A stretch of DNA of 64,000 nucleotides from Halichondria panicea (GCF_963675165.1 NC_087377.1:9193122-9257121), one strand, 5' to 3'. Positions 44,760-56,083 are shown, counted from the first letter of the stretch. Made by a program: numbers and translations. Notes: generated from the sequence alone by a model not told the origin.

Positions 44760-47700
44760 GTATGTTGGATGCTGTTTGTGTGTGGTGGTATCAAATTTCA
44801 TGGTGATCAGCATAAGCAACTGCCTTTTTTGTATAGAATCTGTCTAGTTTATAGGCTGAAGTAGCGTTATCCCTAGGCCGAGTTGTATCAAAATAACGCT
44901 AGGTCGCCAACTAGGCGCTAGGTGTGGGGAAGGTTGTATCTTGGCATGGTTGGAATTCGCTCTTTTTTGCTTTTTTGGCGATTTCTAATCGCCAGTAAAA
45001 TGAACGTGGTGTACGTGTGGATATTTCTCCGTAATCTACCGTAAGCACAAATAGCTGTGTGTATAATAATAATACTTGTAGAAAGCTAGCTAGCTAGTAG
45101 CCTCGGTCCCAGGCCGATTTTTTTTAATAGAACAAAGTTGAAAAATACGGCCTGGTATTGATTGTATCTGGGCGTGGCAGGAACCGGAAACCAAAGCAAA
45201 GATTCTTCATACTTTGTTTCCTGTCATATTTCCCCGTATAAGTTTAATACCGTAATTTTGCTCCGCGTATGCTCTTAAGTAACTGAAATCTAGCCATCGA
45301 TTATCTAGCTAGCTAGCTACTGCAAGTTTAAGTTATTCAGATTAACGTATACATTGTCTGCTTCACAAGAAGGCCCCACTCTCATTACAGAACAGGCCCA
45401 GCTCTTGTCAGAAGGAAGAAACGTCTTTGCCATGGTTTTCAACACGGTATGGCAAGTCTCTTGCTTTCACTCACTGCCCTTTGTGATGGACTACAAACTA
45501 GTAGGTAGACCAACACTGCCGGCCCTTGTTGACAGGTGTGTTGTTCTTGCAAATCTCTCTGCTTCTTGTTTTTTGGTTCCTAACCACGCCCAGATACAAT
45601 CAACACCAGGCCTAGTTGTCAGCCTAGCTAGAAACAACTCGGTCTGGAATCGAGGCTAGCTAGCTAGGTACTTAGATCTAGGCGGTAACTATCAAACAAG
45701 AAGGCCTCCCTCAATGAGCATCGACTCCTTCAATACAGCCTCGTGGAATGGCTACTATTACTCTACATTACCAAGAGTAGGTACGAAGAGAAGATCAATA
45801 GCTGTACACAAACACAATCGCACGTGATAAAGTATTGTGCTAGTAAATGTTGTTTTTAGGGGTTTGGGAATTGATAGTTGCGAACAATGACATCATGAGG
45901 CTAGCTAGTCGTTCGCGTTTGGCGTTCAAAGTTGCTCACTGCCCACTGATAGCAGGGGACATTACTTCAATCTAATCACAACGATTACAAATAGTCGAGT
46001 TGATCCTCTTCACTTGCACTCTTTACTCACAGTATAGATTTTTATGTACAGCTATCTGTAGTTAGACACTCTTCTCTTATCAGACGATACAGTCATACTG
46101 GTGAATTAAAAGCCAAATATTTGCTAAACCAAAAATTTTAATTTCCTACATTGTCTCGCAACCGTAGTATTCAATATGTGAAGTGAAATGGTGGTTGGAG
46201 TCTTTCAATTCACATATCTCTAATTTACATGAAACCAGGTGAAGGTACCTTAGTGCTCCCCACCCTCCCCATTGGAAGAGAGTGTTTCTGTCCTGGGGAT
46301 GTGGAGACGTACACTTGTACTGTATCTGGTGGAGGAATCACTGAATGGACAGGGACTAGCTTTGACTGTCCAGCAAATGGAGGTATTGTTACATTGACCC
46401 ACAGTCGCTTTACATCCATAAGATCCTGTAACAATGGAGCTATAGAAGGTGTTGGTACTTTAGTGAACACCAGTGTTACCCCAAACTGTTTTACATCTCA
46501 GTTGTCAATTAATATCAGCTCGACCATGAATGGTCAAACTGTTCAATGTTTCAGAGATGGTCCGCTTGATACGATTGGAAACCATACATTAAGAGTAGCA
46601 GGTAAACAGTGTTACTATACATAATAACAGGAGTGCATGAATATTCATGCACTCGAGTCCTGATAATAATTATGTACATGTAATCCCTATTAGTTGCCTA
46701 ACTTGCGGTACACACACACCCCCACAGATCCGCCCCCTCCCCCCACTAGCCTGGTAGTAACTGACGTTGGTTTGTCCACATTCACTTTAACCTGGGAGAA
46801 GCCAACTAGCGACTGTGGAACCTCCTTCTCATATGATGTCGTCTCAGATTGTGGAGGCTCTTGTTCCAGCATGTCAGGAGTGTGCTCTGATTGGACTGCC
46901 GCTGGACAAAACTGCTCCGTTATGGTGAGGGCTGCCTTGTGTACTGGACAACCTGGAAGCTTCAGCACTCCCGTCATGCTAAGTTTAACAGGTGAGTAAG
47001 GGCTATATATAATTATGGGATGAGTGTGGCATTGTGACTCTCCAGAACCACCCCCCCCTCTTGCTAGTGATGTCAGTGGACAGGTAGTGTATTCTGGTGA
47101 CAGCCTCGACTCTCTTACTATCACATTCCCAACAGTGGTAAGTGATTGTCAAACCCCATGCGACTATATAGGATTTTAAGTACTTGAGAACCCCTCCCCA
47201 CATGCAGAGTCCTGTCGATGTTGCTCCTGCTTTGTCTCCTGTAGTTACTTACTTTGTACAAACCGTCGGTGATCCACAAGGGGTCAGCTGTAATGCCACC
47301 CTGTGTCAGTACCAGACTATCTTCGCACGTGATAGTCTTCCCAGCAATGACTTAAACGTGACTGTGACAGTTTCCAACGGAATAGGAAGTGGACGATCTG
47401 TGACACCCTTCAAATGTGAGTTGGATTGTTTTGAAACAAAAAATAATTGTTGTTTTGTTTTTATAGTGCCAGCCAGTATTTCTTCGTTGGTGACTGTGAC
47501 AGTTGTTATAGTGGGCTCTAATGCTAGTGTGTCCGCTCATCTCCCGGACCCTAGTAGTTTCCAAGATCTGGCTGTGACCGCAGGAGTTTGTAACACCAGC
47601 ACTTGGATGTCAGCTAATGGTATGGCTAGAGATACTCTGACAGTTACACTAACGTCCATACAGCCTGAAACCAATTATTGTTATTCTATTCATTTCAACC

Positions 47701-49142
47701 AAGGAGGGCTAACATTTGATGTGATGGGAACGTTCCGCTCAAGTGAGTTATGTATATCAGGAGTGCATGATTGCACTCCTGTGTATATGTATCCGACTAG
47801 AAAAACATTTGCAATGTGAAAAATTGCTAGGATTGGCCAGGGGTAGGGCTGGTAGATGAATCTGGAACACAGTCTATACTATGTATTGTACATGTTCATG
47901 ACGTTGTAACGGACACTGCACAAACGTTATGTAACCAAGGTTACCAGGTCTCATCCACCTCCTTTCCATCCCGAGTATGTCAGAGCGACAGTAGCTGGAG
48001 TGGAACTATTGTTGAGTGTATAGATTACCCCCGTCAGTGTATAAGTTTATTAAATGATTATGTTCTCTCGGGTGTACTTGTATAATTATATTAATTGTTA
48101 CTCCATGTCTTGTAGCCCTTATAGTTCCGACTTGGGTTATTGTTGTCACTGTATGTGTGGTTATCTTCTTTGCTGTTGGAATTATCGTGGGAATTTTGCT
48201 TACTCTATTCTGTCGGATTTGTGTACATGGAATTCAACAAAGTAAGTTTGTTTGGTAGTCCTACAGACTGCAAGAGTTAAACTACATGGTGATTATTCAT
48301 TGCAGGAAAGTGCGGCACTCTACTGCTGGTTATTCTTCTTATAATCGTGTTTGGCCTTGGAATTGGTATTCTCATTGGCTACTGCTGTGTGAAGAACAAG
48401 AAAGGTACATTGTGTACCCATACAACTGGTCTGCCTAGCTACTACTCAGAGAAAGATGGCAAGGAGCACTTGGAGTCTCAAGAAATAAAGTGAGTAACTA
48501 TATTTTTCTTACTCCTTCAATTTTTGTTACTATAGTCCACCTCCCGTCGACTCCCTGTATGCCGACCCCAACACCATTGAGCATCAGTCAGCCCCGGGCA
48601 CTGAGGACCAGTACGCCATGGTCGATAGAAAGGTCAAAAAGAACACAAAGCCAAAACCAACTCCACCAGAGGCTCTGTATCAGGTACTACTGTTTGCAGT
48701 ATAAAATGCATGCACTTGCTGTACCTTCTAGTTGTAGACTGATGTGTTTGTGTTCATCCTAAAATGTAAATTACCTGATGCTACCCTTAGTGCCTTGACT
48801 CTGTACAGCACTAACATGTACCAACATGTACCAGCCTCACAGCACCAGTATTATGTGTTCCGATGCTTGCTTCGGTCACTACTATTGTATATTATGCACT
48901 ACTGTTTTGTCTTCCTTATCTAGGACCCTAACAAGATTGAGCACGAGACCGCTGCCTCCGGAGATACTTACGCTGTGGTGGACAAGGCCAAGAAGTCCTC
49001 CAAGAAAGAAGGAGGGCCGGACGTGGTTCCACCAGCCAGCGAAGGGGTGAGTAGAGATGGTCTTGTCTGGTATGCAGTTGCTATTTCTATTGTAATGTGC
49101 ATGTACCTTGAATGTGTATGTGTCTAGGAAAGATTAGAGTAG
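44640..49142 (+). CDS. Receptor B: Ig-like/FN3/sushi receptor with tyrosine tail
   Basis: Thirteen exons: 44640-44651, 44705-44759, 46239-46601, 46728-46991, 47046-47137, 47208-47415, 47467-47742, 47856-48032, 48116-48241, 48306-48489, 48536-48683, 48924-49046, 49128-49142. All are GT-AG and all phases agree, ending ERLE-stop. Protein: signal peptide (VITYLLFMLGTFFLVLQ), Cys-rich Ig-like, FN3, two beta-sandwich exons, sushi, one or two membrane helices, then a tail with two similar tyrosine cassettes. The ectodomain is nearly identical to receptor A; the 5' exons and tail are unrelated. Intron 2 holds a TAGCC transposon. Probable glycosylated surface receptor; function inferred only. The first two exons are the least certain. 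Confidence 0.8.
45098..45658. mobile_element. 561-bp TAGCC-family element with helicase fragment
   Basis: Ends TAGCCTCGGTCCCAGGCCGA and GGTCTGGAATCGAGGCTA, with longer matching arms (TGTATCTGGGCGTGG). Duplication GCTAGCTAG at 45089-45097 and 45659-45667; the target is itself a CTAG run, so the duplication is less decisive here. Lies in receptor B intron 2. Confidence 0.75.
45361..45540 (+). pseudogene. RecQ-like helicase fragment, second copy
   Basis: TEQAQLLSEGRNVFAM, then in a shifted frame a Walker A-like TRYGKSL (first Gly replaced by Arg), then FHSLPFVMDYKL. This is the same region of the same kind of helicase as at 34706-35101, though only distantly similar in sequence. Broken by frameshifts and confined to the transposon 45098-45658. 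The long open frame over it is misleading. Confidence 0.6.
46236..47790 (+). repeat. Inverted duplication arm B (receptor B ectodomain)
   Basis: Mirror of 31712-33290. Introns 2 and 5 (the latter between 47415 and 47467) appear identical between arms, while exons carry substitutions and three in-frame length differences. The match ends at about 47790, 50 bp beyond the exon ending at 47742. Confidence 0.9.
48116..48489 (+). CDS. Receptor B membrane-helix exons
   Basis: Exon 48116-48241 encodes VIVVTVCVVIFFAVGIIVGI and basic CRICVHG; it is phase 1 to 1 and can be skipped without a frame change. Exon 48306-48489 encodes a second helix (LLLVILLIIVFGLGIGILIG) and KNKKG. If both are used, the tyrosine tail would lie outside the cell, so they are more likely alternatives. 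Confidence 0.75.
48536..49142 (+). CDS. Receptor B cytoplasmic tail exons
   Basis: Two consecutive exons carry the same layout: SLYADPNTIEH then QYAMVDRKVKK, and LYQDPNKIEH then TYAVVDKAKK. Both are followed by a Pro-rich spacer. YAMV and YAVV could serve as SH2-binding or endocytic tyrosine motifs. They do not meet the strict ITIM pattern, as Asp is at position -2. The final exon adds only ERLE. Confidence 0.75.
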
Positions 49143-49387
49143 TATGTACATGTAGCTTTCTGTATCCTTTGCATTGTGTGTACATGTAATTGCATGGATA
49201 GATTATTTTTCTCTTTGTCAACTTACATGTACACACATGGGATGAAGTATCATTAGAGTAAAACTTAAAGAGTTCAAGTACTTGTGAGTACTAGTTGAGT
49301 CAGCTGTGTACTATTGTAACAGCACGACTGTTCCCAGTACCTCTTTAGAGGTCAACAGAAGCCTTACTAAACACAATACTGTGATTA

Positions 49388-49640
49388 TTACCCGAGGCCG
49401 TGCCGCGGCCAGCGGGTATAGTAGTCTGTTGGTTTGTTTGTTTGTTTGTTTGTTTGTGATGGGGTTTTCTACTCACCTGGATGCCATAGCGCTGCGTTTG
49501 CAGCATAGATAGCCTTCACACAACAATATCTTGATTTAAATAGTGGCAGATTTTGATGTTAAAGTTTCTTTGTCGAATAAAAGCGAGCAAAAGCTAAACT
49601 TGCCCGTTGGCAGCTGCTAACTACACGCGGCCTTTATTCG
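49388..49640. repeat. Dispersed repeat with TTTG microsatellite
   Basis: Runs from ATTACCCGAGGCCGTGCC to a TCGAATAAAAGCGAGCAAAAG end, with (TTTG)n at about 49430-49457. Partial copies are at 3180-3360, 17276-17450, 24660-24760 and 26975-27010. Confidence 0.55.
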
Positions 49641-49675
49641 AGATACCCTATGTTACATTGTGATTTTTCCACATG

Positions 49676-50096
49676 GGTTACTTACAGCTGACGTGATCCT
49701 GTACCAGAAACAATGGAACAGGGTCACTAAAGTAGAAAGCTAGAATTACTACCTCTGCTGACTAGGTATTTGCAGCTGATTGATCCCGTAACATGAATAA
49801 GGGCCAAGAAAGTAGAATTGTGACTGGTTGTTGACTGACTCTGGATCCTATACTCTAGCCTGGAAGGAGCCATACTTCTCTTAGTCTAAGACTCAAGGCT
49901 TCTTTGCTGTGATCCCAGTCCACAGTGCATGTCTCATGTGACATACTCAATGTTTCAGCATCCCTACAGTCTGGTTTAGTTTTATTGCTCTTGAGTTGCT
50001 ATGCTAGTCATACATGCTACATGCACTGCATTATCACTCTTCTGGTTTCTTTATTATCATGTCACCAGCCGAGGGTTTGCACTTTAGTGCTCTAGT
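49676..50096 (-). repeat. Dispersed repeat, unoccupied copy of 1190-1930/2959
   Basis: Reverse-oriented paralogue of 1190-1930 that lacks both insertions found there. The joins read CCAGACTGTAGGGATGC and GGATCACGTCAGCTG. Confidence 0.7.
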
Positions 50097-50101
50097 GAAC
50101 A

Positions 50102-50788
50102 TAGTACTGCCCTTTGCAGCTCACTTGGAAGTTTAGGGCAAATAGTAAATTGCAAAAAACCACTTAAGATAAGTGTAACAGTTTACGTAAGTAAACCACA
50201 ATACTATAGAGCAAGGGACCAAGTTTGGAATAGACCAGATCTTTATGTTTTGTTGTTGTAGTTTTTCACGCTATTTGTTATAGCTCACGTAAGCTCACGT
50301 GAAGTTTTGGCAAATAGTATTACAAAAAACCACTTGAGGTACTAAGTGTAACAGTTTACAGCTAAACCACAACTTGGCCAAATCTCTATCTATAAGTACT
50401 AAGTTTGGGCTGTAGGAGTAGCTTGATTACGACATAACTACCTGTTCGTCTAGCTATTTTTAAAATTGTTGACTGAGAAACAGCCTGCTGCTGAACCAGT
50501 CTCCAATTCTCTGCCACAATGACATAGTACGCCACTTAACTCCTCTTGATAAGGATTAGTTTTTCATGGTTACCCAACTAGTAGTTTATGCTGAATACTG
50601 TACTAGGTATAGCTAGATCTATATATCCACATAGAGATCTGAATCTTCTGTTCCAAAATTTAAACTTGGTCCCTTGCTCTATAGTATTGTGGTTTACTTG
50701 TGTAAACTGTTACACTTGTCTCAAGTGGTTTTTTGCAATTTACTATTTGCTCCAAACTTCCAAGTGAGCTGCAAAGGGCAGTACTGTA
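50102..50788. mobile_element. ~690-bp inverted-repeat element
   Basis: Arms of about 150 bp, starting TAGTACTGCCCTTTGCAGCT and including GGTTTTTTGCAATTTACTAT. A third partial copy of the arm sits in the middle (about 50285-50370). No clear target duplication. Confidence 0.6.
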
Positions 50789-50899
50789 CATGTACACAAT
50801 ACAAACGTGCATGTTATCAGTGACCTTATCTTCCCCAATGCTCATATTGGTGTACGTGTTTAGGAAGGAAGGGAAACCATAGTTTTTCTCTGGGTACTA

Positions 50900-51025
50900 T
50901 GTTATGGTTAGAACATGGGCATGAGGTATCTATGTATTATAGTGTCCCAAAGCTCGAGGGCTTTAGCCCGAGGGATGAGGGACACTATAACCATAGATAC
51001 CGAATGCACATGTTCTAACTGATTT
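50900..51025. mobile_element. ~125-bp hairpin MITE
   Basis: Arms GTTAGAACATGGGCATGAGG and its near inverse, ATAGTGTCCC near the centre, and an inner palindrome CTCGAGGGCTTTAGCCCGAG. Compact foldback structure. Confidence 0.55.
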
Positions 51026-51234
51026 AGATCCCAAAACCTATTGGCTACTAGAAATGCACTAGCTTAGCAACAGTCAACCTATATAAACAGCCAACCTAGC
51101 AACTGCATCATTATTCTTTTGAAAACTAATATCTGAAGTTGGCATCTCTGTGTCTCTACTAAATCTGTGGTCTCTATTCAAGTCAACCGGCCTGTTCCTT
51201 CACCTAAGTTTGCAGGATGGACAAAATTATAGTC

Positions 51235-51550
51235 CTAGCTCCACCCACAAAACTTAAACATCCAGCTCCTCCCCCAGTTTTGCAGCAAACAAGCCCAGCA
51301 CACTTCCCAAGAAACGAGCGGCTCGTACTACTCGAAAGGAAGACACCTAAGCTATAATTTGCAGCAAACAAGCCCAGCAAACGAGCGGCTCCTATACTAC
51401 TCTTGAACAAACCGAAAGGAACTTTAGGAAGAAGCCAAAGCTGAATCCCAGCACTTCCATACATCCAGCTCCTCCCCCATGCAGCCTTGCAGCAAAAAAG
51501 CACAGCACACTGCCCAAAAAACGAGCGTCTCCTACTACTCTCGAACAAAG
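51235..51550. repeat. Short tandem-like repeats (GCAGCAAACAAGCCCAGCA)
   Basis: Three imperfect copies of a unit with GCAGCAAACAAGCCCAGCA and AACGAGCGGCTCCTACTACT. No gene recognised. Confidence 0.5.
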
Positions 51551-51560
51551 TCAAAAAAAG

Positions 51561-53170
51561 AAACTAGAGCTTCTCTCTTTCATTCTAGTTCTGTTATTAT
51601 ATTACTAGACAAAGCATCTAGCTACAATAATTTTTATGTTATTACATGTATCTTCTTGTAAATCACAATACAATGTGCAATGTTGTAGTTGTAGTTTGTA
51701 GCCCAGAGCAATCTATAGTACCGGTACTATAGCTCATAGTTCCCTGCTAAATACCCTCAAATGGGATCTAATAATTTTGGTAGTTTATATTCAATAAGTT
51801 TATTGCCATCTTGTGAATGCTCATGTGCTAGGAAAACATGGCATGCCCAGCACAAAGTTACCATTTATAGCCAGCTAGTGCGGTATAGCAACTGTTCCTA
51901 ATAAGTAACTCTCTGATCATACAACTCTTTCCCTATTGATTGTGCACGTGCCCCTTTCAAAGAATATTCATTCTCAATCTAATGACATGGTGTTTGTCTT
52001 GACCACTGTCTAATGGATGAATGTTTGTGTGTTCATGAGAGGATCCAGTAGCACAAACAGTGCGACTAGAGTCACTTTCACTTTCCTGCTGTTGAATACA
52101 GCTGTTTTCTTGTTAGCAACACCACTGTGAATTGAGATACACGGTTACCATTGAGTGAATTTCCCGCCTAGCTGACCTTAATACAATTAACCTATTGTCA
52201 TAATGACGTGCTTTCTCACCTGCCAATTGCGGGTGTGTGTGTGTGTGTGTGTGTGTGTCTATTGCCTTAGTAGCGTTTGTTTTTTATTGTGAATTTACGT
52301 TAATAATAGTACACGTAAGACATTCCTCTATGGCGCATAGTATTGGTTGCTAATCAGCCCTGTTAGTAAGTGTGTGTCCTCTTGTGCGTTGTCTGCCGCT
52401 CTCTTTTTGCATTAGGTTGCATAGAATACCTTCAGTTTCAGTGATAGTGGCTCTGGTGTTCCCTGGTGTGCATGTTTGTTGTCATGTAAACAGCTTTATT
52501 CATAGAATGTACTCATAAATCCACCCCTAATGTTTGTGTGTACATGATTTAGGGGTAGATTTAAGAGAACGTGATAAAACCTTCCGTTGCTCCTTGATAG
52601 CGGTACCATTGTGAATTGCAGTTGTCATAACTAGCCTCTGACCTTCATTTCCAAAGAAAGTGATCATGCTTTCTGGTTTTTGATACAACACTGATTTCTC
52701 TGTATACATGTACATGACTTAGATAGTGAAAAGTTAGCGTAATAGAACCATAAATTGAAGCATCAACTCATAATTATGATTTAACACATTTTTGCTAAAA
52801 GGTGACTATGAGTGGTTACTTGCCAACCATTTGACACTACTGTGAGATGTATAAACACCCACTTTAGTAGTGGTACCCTAAGTACTTGGTTGTCATGTGC
52901 AATTGTTAATCATGGGTCAGCAGTTATTTACTAGCACCTTTACTGTATCGTATACAATGTGTACTGCGTGCCATTCACATGTACATTGTACAGTACTACC
53001 CCAGCCCACGTTAGTCAGCACACAGCTGTGGTAATATCCCTGCTTTCTTATAGTTATGGTCATGAATCAGGTATCATATTTCATGTGCAAATGTGTAGGG
53101 TGTGGCTGGCCAATATTCATAGCCATATAGAGCTGACCTTTGACAATAACACTCTTACAGTGCTTTTCAA
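51561..53170. other. Non-coding stretch
   Basis: No gene seen. A (GT)n microsatellite lies at 52232-52258. Confidence 0.4.
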
Positions 53171-53301
53171 TCACAGTTGAATGTTGAAATGAGTACTCAC
53201 AATACAAGCCACTAAACCATAAAGCTGTGACAGCCACACCTAGACTCATGCAGCTTTGTGGTTTAGTGGCTTGTCATAGAGTGTACTCATTTCAACATAG
53301 A
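53171..53301. mobile_element. 131-bp hairpin element
   Basis: Arms ATGTTGAAATGAGTAC and ACAAGCCACTAAACCA with their inverses. Short loop at about 53225-53250. Confidence 0.55.
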
Positions 53302-53391
53302 ATGATCTTCAACCTACTTGAATACATAACATTCATACACACATGTGTTGCACCCAATAGCCAGCCAGTGGCTGTGCAATGTTCCTTACCG

Positions 53392-53591
53392 TATAGCGGG
53401 TAATTTTCAGGGGACAAAATATTCGTGGTTCAGCAATATTGAGACATTTCGTGGGTAATATTTCCGTGGTTGCTGCTTGCACTACAGGTAAAGGTAGGCA
53501 AGGTCGCTTCATTCGTGGGTAAAATATTTGTGGTCAGACCTCCAACCACGAAAACAACGAATATTTTGTCCCACGAAAATGACACGCTATA
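53392..53591. mobile_element. 200-bp MITE with TATAGCGGGTAATTTTC ends
   Basis: Ends TATAGCGGGTAATTTTCAGG and the inverse CACGAAAATGACACGCTATA, with mirrored ACAAAATATTCGTGG blocks. Related to 28188-28384. Confidence 0.65.
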
Positions 53592-54296
53592 ATTATGTAG
53601 TTTAATGCAATTAAACGTAGTTAACGCCAAGTATGAGCCGCGGGTTAAGTCGAGTGTTGAGCATGCACGTGGTGGACCACGTGGTAGTATCAGTCGCATG
53701 TGTCAGAAAAGAAGGCAAACTGATATTTCCCGCCCACCCGCCCCTTTAGTTGAGTGTTTATAGTGTGCTTTAAGTTTTCCTCCGGCTAGGTCTCCTAGCC
53801 ATGATCAGCGTTCTTCCGCAGGGGGGGATTAATTAAGGGGAGCTGTTATGAATACCCAGCTTCCTTGTGATCACCCTATACATAGCTATGAATAAGATTT
53901 GCCCTAAACAGGGTAAACATGAATAACCATCTGTCTACTTATGTTCATGTTTTCATTTCTTATGCTGAAAGCTAACATTCAAGTTTGCTTAACAGATGTC
54001 CATTGTCTAAATAGCAATGGTAAACAAGTTCTGTTATTATGTCTGATCATAATAACATTCATTCTGACATTATACAGCTACCATTACACTAATCATTACA
54101 CTGTAGTGTACTGTATAGTAAAGGGCCACACTTGAAATATCTATGTATAGCTGGGTATCCAACTTCTGCGCTTTTACAATAGTTATCGTTGTTAATGGAC
54201 TTGCTAATGTGTTTATGCAAAAAAATTATTGTATAAACCATTATTTTACTATAATTATTGCCTATGCACACACACACATACACATTCACCACTTAG

Positions 54297-54398
54297 CTGA
54301 CCTATGCTCTGAGCAGCAAACGTCCAAAGCCAGGCAGTGGTCGACAGGCACCCCAACAACCCGGAGAATATCCAAAAGAACATCCTGTGGAGTATTGA
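54297..54398 (+). CDS. Possible alternative 3' exon of receptor B
   Basis: Acceptor CACCACTTAG, then 33 codons and a TGA: LTYALSSKRPKPGSG and QQPGEYPKEHPVEY. Phase 0 would follow directly on the exon ending at 49046 in place of ERLE. Pro-rich with three tyrosines, as in a signalling tail. It is 5 kb away and supported only by phase and composition. Confidence 0.3.
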   Translation: MTYALSSKRPKPGSGRQAPQQPGEYPKEHPVEY

Positions 54399-54545
54399 AG
54401 CGTGGATCATGGCAACACCTCTCAGCTGTAAACAAGAGAACATCGATTTAAGAAACGAACAAAAGAGTAACTCTGTTGCTAGGTTATATTTGACTTGATT
54501 GTAGGTGTGTATAGTGTAGCTAGTTAGCGTTGTAGTAATAAGCAC

Positions 54546-55779
54546 GAGATGCTGAAAATAAAATTACGTGTGAACACAGTCATCCCCTACCCCTAACCCT
54601 CCTTTATAACCTCTCATTACTAGTATGGGTGTTTTTGTACCGTCATGCAGAGTAGACAATTTATTTACTGATTTATAACAGTCCTGGGGGACATTAAAAA
54701 TGTTATTGAATGTCAATTTCCGTGGATCATAGCATGCTGGGTTGAGGATAGGCATGGCTTTACTAGAATATTATATGTTATAGGTAAAGATCATTCAGAG
54801 TCAAAGTCAAATTATTGTAGCAGGTATTAATGGGTAAAGATCAACATTGTTAGATGCTCCTATTAAATGATCATGAGCACATGCACCAGCATGCATGCTC
54901 TTTTCATGCAGCATCACATCCATAAGTGTTATATAGTGTGGTGAGTTGTTCTGTACACATTTATATATATACACTTGTATGTACATAATTATATATCCCT
55001 CAATCATGATGCAACTTTACATGTATACGCTGATACTGGCATGACTCAGGTTAAGGTGTTGTTGTGATGATGGGATGAAAAGAACAACCTAAAAAAAGCT
55101 AGCCAGATTTCGTCGTGATCACGATGAAAAACAACAAACGTCTATACCTGCTTAGCTAGCGCCAGGCCTCTGCACCCTACCATGCATTGGGATATTTGAT
55201 TGAGGTGAGTGATTATCAATTGTAATGGATGCTTTGTGTCAATTGTAAATTCAGAGGTGATAATCGAGATACATGATCTTCAGTAAGACAGATTCCCTGC
55301 ATGTCATTCAACATTTCCCGGACCCCCTTGTCACTATCCCTAAATCGACATGTATAGGCATTGGCGGATTATGCTAGCATAATTATTATTTAAATATATA
55401 CTCCTGAGCATTGAGAATAATGCTCGGCTTTAACGAGAAAAACGAGAAGTTTGAAAGCAAAAAACTGCCAAAAGTTTTGTTTTATCAACAGATCGAATAT
55501 TGTAGAAGACTTGCCTGTACAGCTGGCTGCTATGTAATACAATTAGTGAACATAACATATTGACGATGTAACTAATCATACATGCTTAGTTTTTTGTGTA
55601 CTTCATTAATTCCTGAAATTCTGTTTTATATGCTGTGACTCTGACTCTTCATTAGACTCCTAAACTCAATGTGAATTACTTCATGCAGAATCAATCTATA
55701 CATTGAGGAGAATAACTAAAGAATATAAATACGTAGGTCACCACCAATTCAGCAAGGCCTATCGATGTGCATACCCATC
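54546..55779. other. Non-coding stretch
   Basis: No gene and no recognised repeat. AT-rich with scattered short palindromes (ATAATTAT type) as elsewhere in the window. Confidence 0.4.
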
Positions 55780-55781
55780 TA

Positions 55782-56083
55782 CAGTACAACCTCGATTATC
55801 CGGCCCTCCATTATCCGGAACCTCGATTATCCGGCTTGGCAGTTTTATTTTTATCAGATTAGAAAATGGGCGTGTCCCTTAAATGCGCATGCGCGTTACA
55901 GCTGTTACCATGGAGACATGCCTGCTTATCTTCTACGCATGCGCAGATATAACCATGTGGCACTGCTGTTTATTAATAAAGTGGGTGGATCAAGGCGTGG
56001 TTTATCTATTCGATTATCCGACATATTCACTTATCCGGCCTGCTTCTGGAACCAAGGTGTCCGGATAATCAAGGTTCTACAGT
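55782..56083. mobile_element. pogo/Tigger-type MITE, CCTCGATTATCCGG subfamily, copy 2
   Basis: Close relative of 22237-22532 over its whole length. Left end CAGTACAACCTCGATTATCC after TA; the right end has diverged (GGATAATCAAGGTTCTACAG). Confidence 0.75.

Noticed and set aside
45354-45659. 101-codon open frame as an independent gene or receptor B exon
   Set aside because: It lies wholly inside a TAGCC transposon. The recognisable helicase text needs a frame change, and its ends do not fit the phase 1 required for a receptor B exon.
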